Shown: positions 33,614 to 40,796 of the stretch, piece by piece
How the letters are laid out: every line of letters begins with the position of its first letter
Numbering within the stretch: the first letter of the stretch is position 1
The notes under the pieces: model-generated
The model's database searches: none
The model's input: the letters and a program-made list of their open reading frames with translations, nothing else
What the model was told of the DNA's origin: nothing
Translations under genes and position numbers: made by a program
IMG/VR virus record: IMGVR_UViG_3300020171_000001
Coordinates: 1 to 64,000 of that record
Direction: 5' to 3' (one strand)
Length of the DNA stretch: 64,000 nt
Origin: a virus

Positions 33614-34426
33614 ATGGCAGACAACAAAGCAGAGAAAGCAGAGACAACCGGGGGTTCCAAGCTGCCTGCCCGGCTGGGCGCCATCGCTGTCCTGAAGGAC
33701 GGTATGATCATCTCATGGACACGCGGAGTGATGACCACGAGGCGCAGCAGCGAAACCCTCGGCAACCGGTACTTCGGGCCTTTCAAGCCCGAAGAGTGCG
33801 AGGTTCTCTACGTGGAGTTCAAAGCGCCCAACATGTGGTCCGACGCAGACGCCTGGTACGCGCAGTTCCCTGTGCATCCGTGGCATCTGGGTGATGCAGC
33901 GCCCCGGGGTCGGACAAACGCAAGTTCTCTCGCCGATGGCCTCGCCGGTCGCGAGGCGGAGCCCGAGTACACCACCCGGGCCCCGGAGAGGCAAATGAGG
34001 CTGGTCAAGCAACAAGCCTACGGCGAGTGCGGATTGGCCGCCGCGGCCACAGTACTGGGCGTGGACCTCGAGACCGTCCGTGAGGGCTTCCCCGACGCGT
34101 GCCGAGACGGGGTATCTGAGGAAGCCCTGGCGGCATACCTCACAGTGCACGGGGTCCCCGCGCTCCCATCGCTCGTGTGGCCGTCCCTGCGCATTCCGGC
34201 CATCCTCACGGTGCCTAGCCTCAACCATCCCGGCGTCTTGCACTTCGTGGTCTGGGACGGCGAACGGATCCTGGATCCGACCCACGAGGCACTGCGCTAC
34301 CCAGACGACAGGCCCGATCACGGTCGGGCCCCGGGTTCCGTTGCACCGTGGGCTTCAGCTATTCTGCTGTGGCTCCCGCGCGCTGAGACTTCCAAAGCTA
34401 CATCCGAAGCTTCAAAGGAGAGATAG
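33614..34426 (+). CDS. C39-like papain-fold cysteine peptidase
   Basis: 270 aa. The second half carries KQQAYGECGLAAAATVLG (catalytic Cys with preceding Gln), GVLHFVVWD (His) and ILDPTH (Asp), the layout of C39-like peptidases. These cleave double-Gly leader peptides or act as isolated proteases. The N-terminal 120 residues (ARLGAIAVLKDGMII) are of unknown function. ATG 33614 is chosen over 33608 by AGGAG spacing. Confidence 0.8.
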   Translation: MADNKAEKAETTGGSKLPARLGAIAVLKDGMIISWTRGVMTTRRSSETLGNRYFGPFKPEECEVLYVEFKAPNMWSDADAWYAQFPVHPWHLGDAAPRGRTNASSLADGLAGREAEPEYTTRAPERQMRLVKQQAYGECGLAAAATVLGVDLETVREGFPDACRDGVSEEALAAYLTVHGVPALPSLVWPSLRIPAILTVPSLNHPGVLHFVVWDGERILDPTHEALRYPDDRPDHGRAPGSVAPWASAILLWLPRAETSKATSEASKER

Positions 34427-34427
34427 G

Positions 34428-34949
34428 ATGCCAGATGATCTGCCCACGCACGTTACCAAGCGCTACGCGGTCTTCCTGTCCCCGGGGACTTTCTTCGACG
34501 AGGAGACCGCGCGGGAAATCCCGGACCTCCCACTGCCCCAATCCGTGGAACTCGCTGTTGCAATGGCCAAGGACGTCACAGAGCGGCACGGGGCCAAGCC
34601 CTATGGCTTCGTCTTCCACGTGAAGGAGTGGGACGAGTTCACGCAAAATGGCCAAGCCTTCAAAACCGACGTCCGGGTAACCCAGCGACCGGGGATCTTC
34701 TTCCTGGGGGGTACCGTCAAGACCCTCGATGACATCCCGGATACACCGGAGAACCACATCCTCCGCAGCAACATGCGCAACAACGGATACCAGAAGGTCA
34801 TCGAGAACAACAACTCTTGGCGCGTGACCAAGCCCTTCGGTGACGACGACGTGTTGCTGGAAACCCCCCGGGGGGCCGATGCCGATGCCGATGCCGATGC
34901 CGATGATGACGATGACGATGCCTGCTGCGCCGGGGATGGCGCGTTGTAA
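34428..34949 (+). CDS. Hypothetical protein with poly-acidic tail
   Basis: 173 aa. Globular N-terminal 140 residues (KRYAVFLSPGTFFDEE), then a DADADADADDDDDDDA tail from 6-bp and 3-bp repeats and a terminal CCAGDGAL. AGGAGAGATAGG precedes the ATG. The next gene carries an equally long basic tail. Confidence 0.8.
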   Translation: MPDDLPTHVTKRYAVFLSPGTFFDEETAREIPDLPLPQSVELAVAMAKDVTERHGAKPYGFVFHVKEWDEFTQNGQAFKTDVRVTQRPGIFFLGGTVKTLDDIPDTPENHILRSNMRNNGYQKVIENNNSWRVTKPFGDDDVLLETPRGADADADADADDDDDDACCAGDGAL

Positions 34950-34963
34950 CGAAGGAGCCGTCG

Positions 34964-35287
34964 ATGACCAAACTGCGTACGATAGTTGACCTGGAGGACT
35001 TGCTCCCGCCCGACGGCATGGCGCATACCACGCGCTTTCGCCCCCTGGAGACGAGCTGGGTCAATTTAGATTATGCCCTGGACGCGCTCCGGCGTCGGGG
35101 CTTGCCATGGATCGCGAATGGACTTCTGCGTAACGGAACCTACTACGTCGCCGTCGATGTCGATGGATACACAGGCATCGCCCGGGCGTTCGGGGTCGCA
35201 CTGAAGAAGGCAGAACAAGCATGGAACGAAGCGAACAAGCCCAAGCCCAAGCCCAAGCCCAAGCCCAAGCCCAAGCCCGCCCGATGA
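34964..35287 (+). CDS. Hypothetical protein with KP-repeat tail
   Basis: 107 aa. N-terminal beta/helix domain (YYVAVDVDGYTGIARAFG) and a KPKPKPKPKPKPK tail from seven 6-bp repeats. In the other frame the same repeat would read AQAQAQ, which misleads start calling for the next gene. ATGA overlap with that gene. Confidence 0.8.
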   Translation: MTKLRTIVDLEDLLPPDGMAHTTRFRPLETSWVNLDYALDALRRRGLPWIANGLLRNGTYYVAVDVDGYTGIARAFGVALKKAEQAWNEANKPKPKPKPKPKPKPAR

Positions 35288-35874
35288 CCAAGCCCATCGC
35301 GCTGGTGAAGCAAACCAACCCCGACGAGGTCGTGGCCTATGCCTGCGGCTCGTGCGGCACCGTGGTCGGAACCGCCAAGTCCCACGGGAGCAACGCACAG
35401 GGCATGGCCGAGCGATGCTGCGCACCGCCTGCCTGCCAGCAATGCGGAGCGGTGCACGACCGGAAGCACCGGCTGTTCTGTGGCCCCTGCGAGGTGGCTC
35501 GCGAGGCGGCTCGCGAGGCCAGGCGGTTTGCGGCTGCCGAGCACATCCCGGCGTCGGACTACGACGGTCCCGTGTACTGGGACGGGACGGGGAACGATGG
35601 CTACTCCCCGTCTGTCGCGGACCTGCTCGATTGGTTTGCCGACGAGGAGACCGAGCCGCCGGCCTACGTCTGGGCATGCTCGGTGCGCCACCCGAGCCTG
35701 GACGCAGATGATCTCCTGGAACACGCGCTGGACGACCACCACGAGGACTGCGACCTGGACGCTGTTGACGAGTTGCGGGCGTTCGTCGCGCGCTGGAACG
35801 CGCAGCAAACCGACGAGACATGGGACGTCGACGTTACGTGTGCTGTGCTACTGACCAACGAGGTGGAATCATGA
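35284..35874 (+). CDS. Zinc-ribbon hypothetical protein
   Basis: 196 aa from ATG 35284 (ATGA overlap). CGSCGTVV, CCAPPACQQCG and CGPCEVAREAA make two probable zinc sites; the C-terminal half is acidic with His (ALDDHHEDCDLD). No family named. Confidence 0.78.
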   Translation: MTKPIALVKQTNPDEVVAYACGSCGTVVGTAKSHGSNAQGMAERCCAPPACQQCGAVHDRKHRLFCGPCEVAREAAREARRFAAAEHIPASDYDGPVYWDGTGNDGYSPSVADLLDWFADEETEPPAYVWACSVRHPSLDADDLLEHALDDHHEDCDLDAVDELRAFVARWNAQQTDETWDVDVTCAVLLTNEVES

Positions 35875-35981
35875 CTCGAGCTACTTGCCCCGGCCCCAGC
35901 CTGGGGCAGCTGGAACGGTTCCCAGAGATGCTCCACGTCGCGGCCCTGGAGGTTAAAGCCGCTTCCAAGAAAGTTGGATAA
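35871..35981 (+). pseudogene. 5' fragment of a MazG-like gene cut by IS607
   Basis: ATGA-coupled ORF of 36 codons (QLERFPEMLHVAALEV) that ends inside the left terminus of the IS607 element. Position and a plausible MazG-like N-terminal helix suggest it is the 5' part of the reading frame that resumes at 38181. The N-terminal similarity is weak; the case rests mainly on context. Confidence 0.5.
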
Positions 35982-36024
35982 ACTTGGACAAAGGGGGCTT
36001 GACAGGGCTAACAGGAGGACTAAA

Positions 36025-36249
36025 ATGAGGGTGGTTTCAGTGAGCAGGACAGAGTTCAAAACGGAAGATGGCCAAGTTTACCCAATCGATCCGCCACTTA
36101 CGGAGGACATGACGCCGGATGAGTTCCAAGAGCACTATGACCTCGCTGCTGCCCTTGTCGGAAGCCTCCAGGCTTCTGGGGACAACGCCCCGAACACTGA
36201 GGCGCTGGGACGCAGCCGGAAAGATCAAGACGGTAAGGAGCCCCGGTAA
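36025..36249 (+). CDS. Small IS607-associated protein
   Basis: 74 aa; CAGGAGG and a short spacer before ATG. Acidic (PPLTEDMTPDEFQEHYD). Overlaps the start of tnpA in another frame, an arrangement consistent with a regulatory leader gene of the element. Confidence 0.65.
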   Translation: MRVVSVSRTEFKTEDGQVYPIDPPLTEDMTPDEFQEHYDLAAALVGSLQASGDNAPNTEALGRSRKDQDGKEPR

Positions 36250-36763
36250 TCACCGGCTCATCCCCATGTCCGAGATTGAACGACTCCGAGGCGAAGACGC
36301 CATTCGTCGGACAGTTACGCTGACATACTGTCGCTGTTCCACACATAAACAAAAAGAGAACCTGGACAGACAGGTAGGCAGGCTCCTGGAGCACTGCCTC
36401 CAAGAAGGCTGGAAGCCAGAATTGTTCAAGGACATCGGCAGCGGCCTAAATGACAACCGCAAGCAGTTCAAGAAGCTCCTCAAGCGGATACCTGGCGGGG
36501 ACGTGAAACGGGTGTTGGTGGAGTACAAGGACAGATTATGTCACTATGGATTCACGGTGTTCCAGGGTTACTGCGAGGGCTTGGGTGTTGACGTGGTGGT
36601 GCTAGAGGAGCAAGAGCATAAGGAATTTGAGCAAGAGTTTGCCCAGGACGTAGTGGCTCTAATCGCGTCCTTCTCAGCCAGACTGTATGGGAGAAGGGGC
36701 GGTAGGAAAAAAGTGTTAGTTGCTGCCACGGAGAAGCCAACGGGAGATGGAAACGATGGCTGA
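36137..36763 (+). CDS. tnpA: IS607 TnpA serine recombinase
   Basis: 208 aa. A MerR-like HTH (SEASRLLGTTPRTLRRWDAAG) and SPGNHRLIP precede a serine-recombinase domain with YCRCSTHKQKENLDRQV (catalytic Ser in YxRxS), KRVLVEYKDRL and a C-terminal LYGRRGGRKK. Catalyses excision and insertion of the element. ATG 36119 would add six residues. Confidence 0.92.
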   Translation: MTSLLPLSEASRLLGTTPRTLRRWDAAGKIKTVRSPGNHRLIPMSEIERLRGEDAIRRTVTLTYCRCSTHKQKENLDRQVGRLLEHCLQEGWKPELFKDIGSGLNDNRKQFKKLLKRIPGGDVKRVLVEYKDRLCHYGFTVFQGYCEGLGVDVVVLEEQEHKEFEQEFAQDVVALIASFSARLYGRRGGRKKVLVAATEKPTGDGNDG

Positions 36764-36980
36764 ATCCTGGGAGCGCGGACATCGCACCTTTTGGGATGGC
36801 AAAGTGTGGCGCTATAAGGACACGGGAGAGGCGGCGACGGGAAAACGCTCGTGTGCTCGTTGCGGGAAACCCCCTACAGGGGATGGGCACGATGCCTGCC
36901 TTGGCTGTGTTCCTGGGGCCACATCAGCCTGTTGTGGGCATGGCGTCCACAATCCTATTTGCTGCGTAATGAGTAGTTGA
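36756..36980 (+). CDS. Small Cys/His protein carried by the IS
   Basis: 74 aa lying between tnpA and tnpB. CARCGKPPTGDGHDACLGC and ACCGHG form a probable zinc-binding protein. The same pattern is known to me from small phage/ICE hypothetical proteins. It overlaps the tnpA stop by 8 nt; passenger or regulatory gene. Confidence 0.72.
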   Translation: MAESWERGHRTFWDGKVWRYKDTGEAATGKRSCARCGKPPTGDGHDACLGCVPGATSACCGHGVHNPICCVMSS

Positions 36981-38180
36981 GTGATCCTCTCCCACAAAAT
37001 ACGGCTGATCCCATCTCCGGCCCAGGAAGACTACTTCCGACGGGCCTGTGGTACAGCCAGGTTCACGTACAACTGGGCACTGGCTGCTTGGAAGAAAGCC
37101 TACGAGGCGGGAGAGAAACCCAATGGGCGAAGCCTAAAGATCAATTTCAACGCTCTTCGGAAAGTTGAACTGCCCTGGACTTACGACGTTCACCGAGACT
37201 GTACTGCGGGTGCCTTTGACAATCTCCAAGGTGCCTTCCAACACTTCTTCAGGCGAGTGAAAGCGGGCGAGAAACCGGGCTATCCAAAGTTCAAGAAAAA
37301 GGGATTGGCGAAGGATAGCTTCAGCATCGCCAATGACAAGTTCAGCCTCGATGGCAAGAATATCCGGGTGCCCAAGTTGGGCTGGGTCAAGATGCGGGAG
37401 ACTCTTCGCTTCACTGGGAAGATCATGTCCGCCGTGGTGAGCCGAACGGCGGGCCAGTGGTTTGCGGCTATCGCTGTAGATACTGAAGTCATCTCCCAGC
37501 CCCCGAAAGCCAAAGGGGCTATTGGAGTTGATCTTGGGATCTCAGCATTGGCCACGATGTCCGATGGAAGGAAGGTTCAACATTCTAGCAAGTGGGGGAA
37601 TCTGGAGAAACAAGTCAGGCGACTTCAGAAATCCGTGAGCCGGAAACAAAAAGGATCTGCAAGTAGACGCAAAGCCGTAGGCAAGCTGGCTCGGAAGCAC
37701 CTGGAGTTAGCCAACCTCCGAAATGATCTGCTGCACAAAACCACAACAGACTTGGTGCAGGGGCACCAAGGGATTGTAATTGAAGATCTCAATGTCCGAG
37801 GAATGGTCAAGAACCATTGTCTGGCACGTTCCATCTCCCGACAGGGGTGGGCTGAGTTTCGTCGCCAGCTTGAGTACAAGTCCTCGATGCACGGCAGGGA
37901 TTTGGTAATTGCGGACAGGTATTACCCTTCGACGAAGACATGCTCGGGTTGCGGGGCGATCAAGCCTGTTGCTCTATCCGAACGTGTTTACAAGTGCCCT
38001 GTCTGTGGGTTGGCCATAGACAGGGATTTCAACGCAGCAATAAATCTTTCAAGACTACGGGCGGGTAGCTCGGATGTTAAGCCGGTGGAGATGGAAGCTC
38101 TGGCCAGTGGTAGTATCGCTGGTGAAACTGCTGTCTATGAAGCCGGAACAGGGAGTGGACCGCTTTGTCCAACTTCTTGA
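36981..38180 (+). CDS. tnpB: TnpB RNA-guided nuclease
   Basis: 399 aa, full length. RuvC residues D184 (GVDLGIS), E268 (IVIEDLNV) and D349 (DRDFNAA) are present, with the zinc finger CSGCG...CPVCG between the last two. GTG start one base after the preceding TGA. TnpB proteins are ancestors of Cas12 and cut DNA guided by RNA from the element's 3' end. Nothing suggests inactivation. Confidence 0.95.
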   Translation: MILSHKIRLIPSPAQEDYFRRACGTARFTYNWALAAWKKAYEAGEKPNGRSLKINFNALRKVELPWTYDVHRDCTAGAFDNLQGAFQHFFRRVKAGEKPGYPKFKKKGLAKDSFSIANDKFSLDGKNIRVPKLGWVKMRETLRFTGKIMSAVVSRTAGQWFAAIAVDTEVISQPPKAKGAIGVDLGISALATMSDGRKVQHSSKWGNLEKQVRRLQKSVSRKQKGSASRRKAVGKLARKHLELANLRNDLLHKTTTDLVQGHQGIVIEDLNVRGMVKNHCLARSISRQGWAEFRRQLEYKSSMHGRDLVIADRYYPSTKTCSGCGAIKPVALSERVYKCPVCGLAIDRDFNAAINLSRLRAGSSDVKPVEMEALASGSIAGETAVYEAGTGSGPLCPTS

Positions 38181-38393
38181 AACCAGCTGTCAGAGATGCT
38201 GGAAGCTCTTCGACATGGGGATCCGCAGAGCAAAAGCATTCCGGGTTTCACACACGTCGCTGAGGAAGCGGCTGACCTCATGATCCGGCTGCTGGACTTC
38301 TGCGGCGCTCGGGGTATTCCGTTGGGTGCAGCTGTTCTGGCCAAGCATGCCTTCAACCAGACCCGCCCGCGCAAGCACGGCAAAGCATTTTAA
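38181..38393 (+). pseudogene. 3' fragment of a MazG-like NTP pyrophosphohydrolase
   Basis: Open frame of 70 codons whose start is missing; the first in-frame ATG is at 38196. SEMLEALRHGDPQSKSIPGF, EEAADLMIRLLDF and AKHAFNQTRPRKHGKAF match the C-terminal half of phage MazG-like all-alpha NTP pyrophosphohydrolases. The family's N-terminal ExxE helix is absent, having been separated by the IS607 element. Confidence 0.65.
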
Positions 38394-38394
38394 T

Positions 38395-38414
38395 CGCGGG
38401 CCTGCGGGCCCGCG
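38395..38414 (+). terminator. 8-bp stem-loop after MazG-like fragment
   Basis: CGCGGGCC-TGCG-GGCCCGCG begins 2 nt past the stop. An A-run but no T-run follows, so it may act as a terminator only in reverse or as an mRNA end. Confidence 0.4.
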
Positions 38415-38444
38415 GGTCCAGCGCAGCCCTTTGAAAAAAAATAG

Positions 38445-38906
38445 TTGACGTGCCCTGCCCCGTCGGGCACACTTCTGGGGTTCATCAGTGGCGGGTGCGG
38501 GTTGGGGCGGCCGGTAGCCCGGGCGCCTTCCGATGTGGGCAAGCGCGGAGCAGCTTCGGCTGCCCTGAGGCTCCCAGTGAGGTCCGCACCGGTCCCAGTA
38601 AACCCTTCGGGGGCTACTGAGACGCCATGCAGCGATGCTTCAGGACAAAGCTCACCTGATATGGCATCGAGGCTAAGGCGCCAGGGACGCCAAGCGCTTG
38701 CGCTTGACACCGAGCTTTTTGCTGGTGGAACGCGAACGGGGGCGCAGCGGTTTGGAGGGCACGGGTGCCAGGCGAGTTCTGCAAGCCCGGCTCTCCGCCA
38801 AAAGCCCTGGTTAGCCTTCGGGCGCCGGGGACAAAGCCCGCTGTAGCCCAGTAGACTCAAGGGAAGCCATGTTGGTCCGCGAGGCCCTTCAGGGCTTTTT
38901 CTTTTT
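38445..38906 (+). ncRNA. Candidate structured non-coding RNA with own promoter and terminator
   Basis: A TTGACG (38445-38450)/CACACT pair spaced 17 nt precedes about 400 nt with no ribosome-bound ORF but many hairpins: GCAGC-TTCG-GCTGC, CAGTA..CCC-TTCG-GGG..TACTG, AAGCGC-TT-GCGCTT, CACC-AGC-TTTTT-GCT-GGTG and GGCAC-GG-GTGCC. It ends in a terminator. I could not match RNase P, tmRNA or a group I intron core by eye. The transcript would start near 38480. Confidence 0.5.
38882..38906 (+). terminator. Rho-independent terminator
   Basis: GGCCC-TTCA-GGGCT stem followed by TTTTCTTTTT; the clearest intrinsic terminator in the window. Confidence 0.85.
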
Positions 38907-38930
38907 CTGTGCTTGTCCAGCGTCTGTCGC

Positions 38931-38970
38931 TGTTTGCCGCTGTTTGCCGCTGTTTGTCGCTGTTTGTCGC
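38931..38970. repeat. Four 10-bp tandem repeats
   Basis: TGTTTGYCGC in four uninterrupted copies (C,C,T,T at the Y), with partial units on both sides, ending 7 bp before the -35 at 38978. One repeat per helical turn suggests a protein bound along one DNA face. Confidence 0.75.
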
Positions 38971-38977
38971 TTTGCGG

Positions 38978-39006
38978 TTGACAAACCATGCCATCGTCGC
39001 TACTCT
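38978..39006 (+). promoter_or_regulatory. Sigma70-like promoter
   Basis: TTGACA (38978-38983), 17-nt spacer, TACTCT (39001-39006), same -10 as the promoter at 30099. Drives the RHH gene at 39048. Confidence 0.75.
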
Positions 39007-39047
39007 CTCCGAAAGCGCCAAACACCGCTGAAGATGGAGCGCATCGA

Positions 39048-39248
39048 ATGGCAACGCAACAAGTCGCATTTCGCATCCCGGAAGATATGCTCACCGAGGT
39101 AGACCAGGTCGCTGCTTGGATGGCCGCGAGCAACCCTGGGGTGCGGGTCACCCGGGCCGACGTGATTCGGTACCTCCTGGCTCGCGGGCTCAAGGCTCTG
39201 GATCGGCAGAAGCGCGGCCGCGTCCAGATACAGGAGGACCGGTCATGA
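39048..39248 (+). CDS. Ribbon-helix-helix regulator
   Basis: 66 aa. QQVAFRIPEDMLTEVDQVAAW and TRADVIRYLLARGLKAL give strand-helix-helix; MetJ/Arc fold. GGAG 8 nt before ATG. It probably binds the 10-bp repeats upstream of its own promoter. Confidence 0.85.
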   Translation: MATQQVAFRIPEDMLTEVDQVAAWMAASNPGVRVTRADVIRYLLARGLKALDRQKRGRVQIQEDRS

Positions 39249-39652
39249 CCCGTTTGCCGCAAGCGCTGCTCTGCGTCGTCGCCGCCTTTGCCGGCGGGGT
39301 AGCGGCGCAGTGCGGTAGTGATCCCCGCAGCTTCGGATCCGATGGTCTGCCTGACGCGGGAACCGACAGTAGTTCAAAGCCCGGGGTGGGCCAGCGATAC
39401 GACTACACGTTCGCGCTTCAGCCAAACATACCCAAAGAAGTCTGCCCCCCAGCAGGCGCGCCACCGGATAAGTTCCCCGTAATACAGCAGTGGGTTTGGC
39501 TGCGCTCCGGAATCGGCCCTGCCTACCTCAATCGTTGGCTCTTGCTGGATTGGGCGTCCGTTCGACAATCCACGAACGCCGGGTGTCTCACCGTGTCGGT
39601 TTCCAACAACTCAACAGATGCTCATGATGTTCACCTGGTCTTGATCTACTGA
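39245..39652 (+). CDS. Secreted hypothetical protein
   Basis: 135 aa; ATGA overlap with the RHH gene. Signal peptide (LPQALLCVVAAFAGGVAAQC), possibly a lipoprotein with Cys after VAAQ although the lipobox is atypical. Mature part is beta-rich (CLTVSVSNNSTDAHDVHLVLIY written in part). Confidence 0.75.
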   Translation: MTRLPQALLCVVAAFAGGVAAQCGSDPRSFGSDGLPDAGTDSSSKPGVGQRYDYTFALQPNIPKEVCPPAGAPPDKFPVIQQWVWLRSGIGPAYLNRWLLLDWASVRQSTNAGCLTVSVSNNSTDAHDVHLVLIY

Positions 39653-39662
39653 CGGCAGAGCC

Positions 39663-39728
39663 ATGACGACCGATCAATGCCAGTACGCAGTGTGCATCCA
39701 TGAGACGCAGAAGTCCGGAGGCCGCTAA
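39663..39728 (+). CDS. Micro-ORF of 21 aa
   Basis: MTTDQCQYAVCIHETQKS; its TAA overlaps the next ATG (TAATG). Ribosome site weak (GGCAGAG). Positional evidence only. Confidence 0.4.
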   Translation: MTTDQCQYAVCIHETQKSGGR

Positions 39729-40252
39729 TGCGCGAAAGACGCTACCAGGTTTTGTACCACTCCGGGATCGACCAGTACGTCGGGGACAAGGGCTTCGGCG
39801 TGCACGTGGCAGACGTGGACCGTGCGCAGCCATGGCCCCTGGGGCACTTCCAGGGAGACCGCTACGAGGTCCACCGGATGCCTTCCTGGGCTCTGCAAGT
39901 CTGGCCGACGCTGGGTGGAGGCTTGCCAGGGACGCAGCCCTCATGCATTCGGACGGTCTATGACGTCCGGGAGCACACCTTTGCCTCCTGGACGGACCCG
40001 GCGCTGTGGCGGGTTGCTCGCCATGCCGCTTGGGCCTTCTGTGAACGCTGCCAAAGGCTCCGAGACGGTGGCGCAGATGTGGACTATCCCACGCAGGTCC
40101 TGGACTTGCCAGATGCGGAGCGACCGCAGCTCGCCCGGGCCCTCGTGAGCCTGGAGAGCGCGCTTCGGGGCCCCGGGGAGGTCCACGACGATGTACGGAG
40201 GGCCACCGCGGATATCCTCGGCGAGCTACTGATGCTAATCGAGAGGAGCTGA
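39728..40252 (+). CDS. Hypothetical protein
   Basis: 174 aa; GGAGG 7 nt before the ATG. N-terminal beta part (YQVLYHSGIDQYVG), C-terminal helices with LDLPDAERPQLARALVSLE. No family. Confidence 0.78.
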   Translation: MRERRYQVLYHSGIDQYVGDKGFGVHVADVDRAQPWPLGHFQGDRYEVHRMPSWALQVWPTLGGGLPGTQPSCIRTVYDVREHTFASWTDPALWRVARHAAWAFCERCQRLRDGGADVDYPTQVLDLPDAERPQLARALVSLESALRGPGEVHDDVRRATADILGELLMLIERS

Positions 40253-40255
40253 ACG

Positions 40256-40579
40256 ATGTCAAAGGCACGCGCGCAGGCTGTTGCACGAGACGCCCAACGT
40301 CTTGCAGTCCAACTCGGGATCCGAGATCCGTCGGAGCAGATCCGGTGGGCCAAGAAGCTTCTTGACTGGTGCAAGCTCCAGCCCGGCGCCGACGTGGCTG
40401 GGTTGAAAGCCGCGGAGCACGTCCTCGGGTTACATCTCGAGGGCGGGGAGGGCCGGGCGATGAAGAAGCACATCACAAAGGACGACGGAGATTGCGTGTC
40501 CTGGTGCCCCGCTTGCGGTCCTGCCTGCAAGCACGGAGAGAACTCCAAGGAGTGCACCAAGTGCGAGACGGAACGCTGA
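40256..40579 (+). CDS. Hypothetical protein with C-terminal Cys cluster
   Basis: 107 aa. Helical first 65 residues, then CVSWCPACGPACKHG...CTKC: seven Cys and a His, likely one or two zinc ions. Coupled to the previous gene (3-nt gap). Confidence 0.78.
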   Translation: MSKARAQAVARDAQRLAVQLGIRDPSEQIRWAKKLLDWCKLQPGADVAGLKAAEHVLGLHLEGGEGRAMKKHITKDDGDCVSWCPACGPACKHGENSKECTKCETER

Positions 40580-40796
40580 TGCCCGGGAACAGCAACAGAT
40601 AAGCCGATCACAGCGGCTCAGGCTCCGCGTTGCCATGAATTCCGCAGACTGCGCAAGGCCCTGGCAGGCGCAGGAGGGGGCATCGGGTCTCGCCCCAAGT
40701 CACAGCAAAAGGACGACCGTGGCTCCCGCTGAATAAGGAGAGCATCGGGCAACCTCGGCAATGCCAGATTCGGGGCCTTGTGATACCTTGGGGTGC

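Larger units (their letters stand above)
35982..38175 (+). mobile_element. IS607-family element with tnpA, tnpB and two small genes
   Basis: Bounded by imperfect inverted repeats ACTTGGACAAAG (35982-35993) and CTTTGTCCAACTT (38163-38175). IS607 elements move through a serine recombinase and leave no target duplication, so exact ends are approximate. Both key proteins appear intact, so the copy may be active or recent. TnpB-guide (omega) RNA is expected at the 3' end of tnpB, around 38030-38200, but is not proven here. Confidence 0.8.

Noticed and set aside
35999-36026. Promoter TTGACA at 35999 with TAAAAT
   Set aside because: The -10 overlaps the ATG at 36025 and the spacer is 16 nt; transcription would begin inside the gene.
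38390-39262. 290-codon minus-strand ORF
   Set aside because: Covers the ncRNA candidate, its terminator, the 10-bp repeats and the RHH gene on the opposite strand; no ribosome site.
40635-40736. 33-aa ORF before the Hsp70-like gene
   Set aside because: No ribosome site, no coupling to neighbours, unremarkable peptide.
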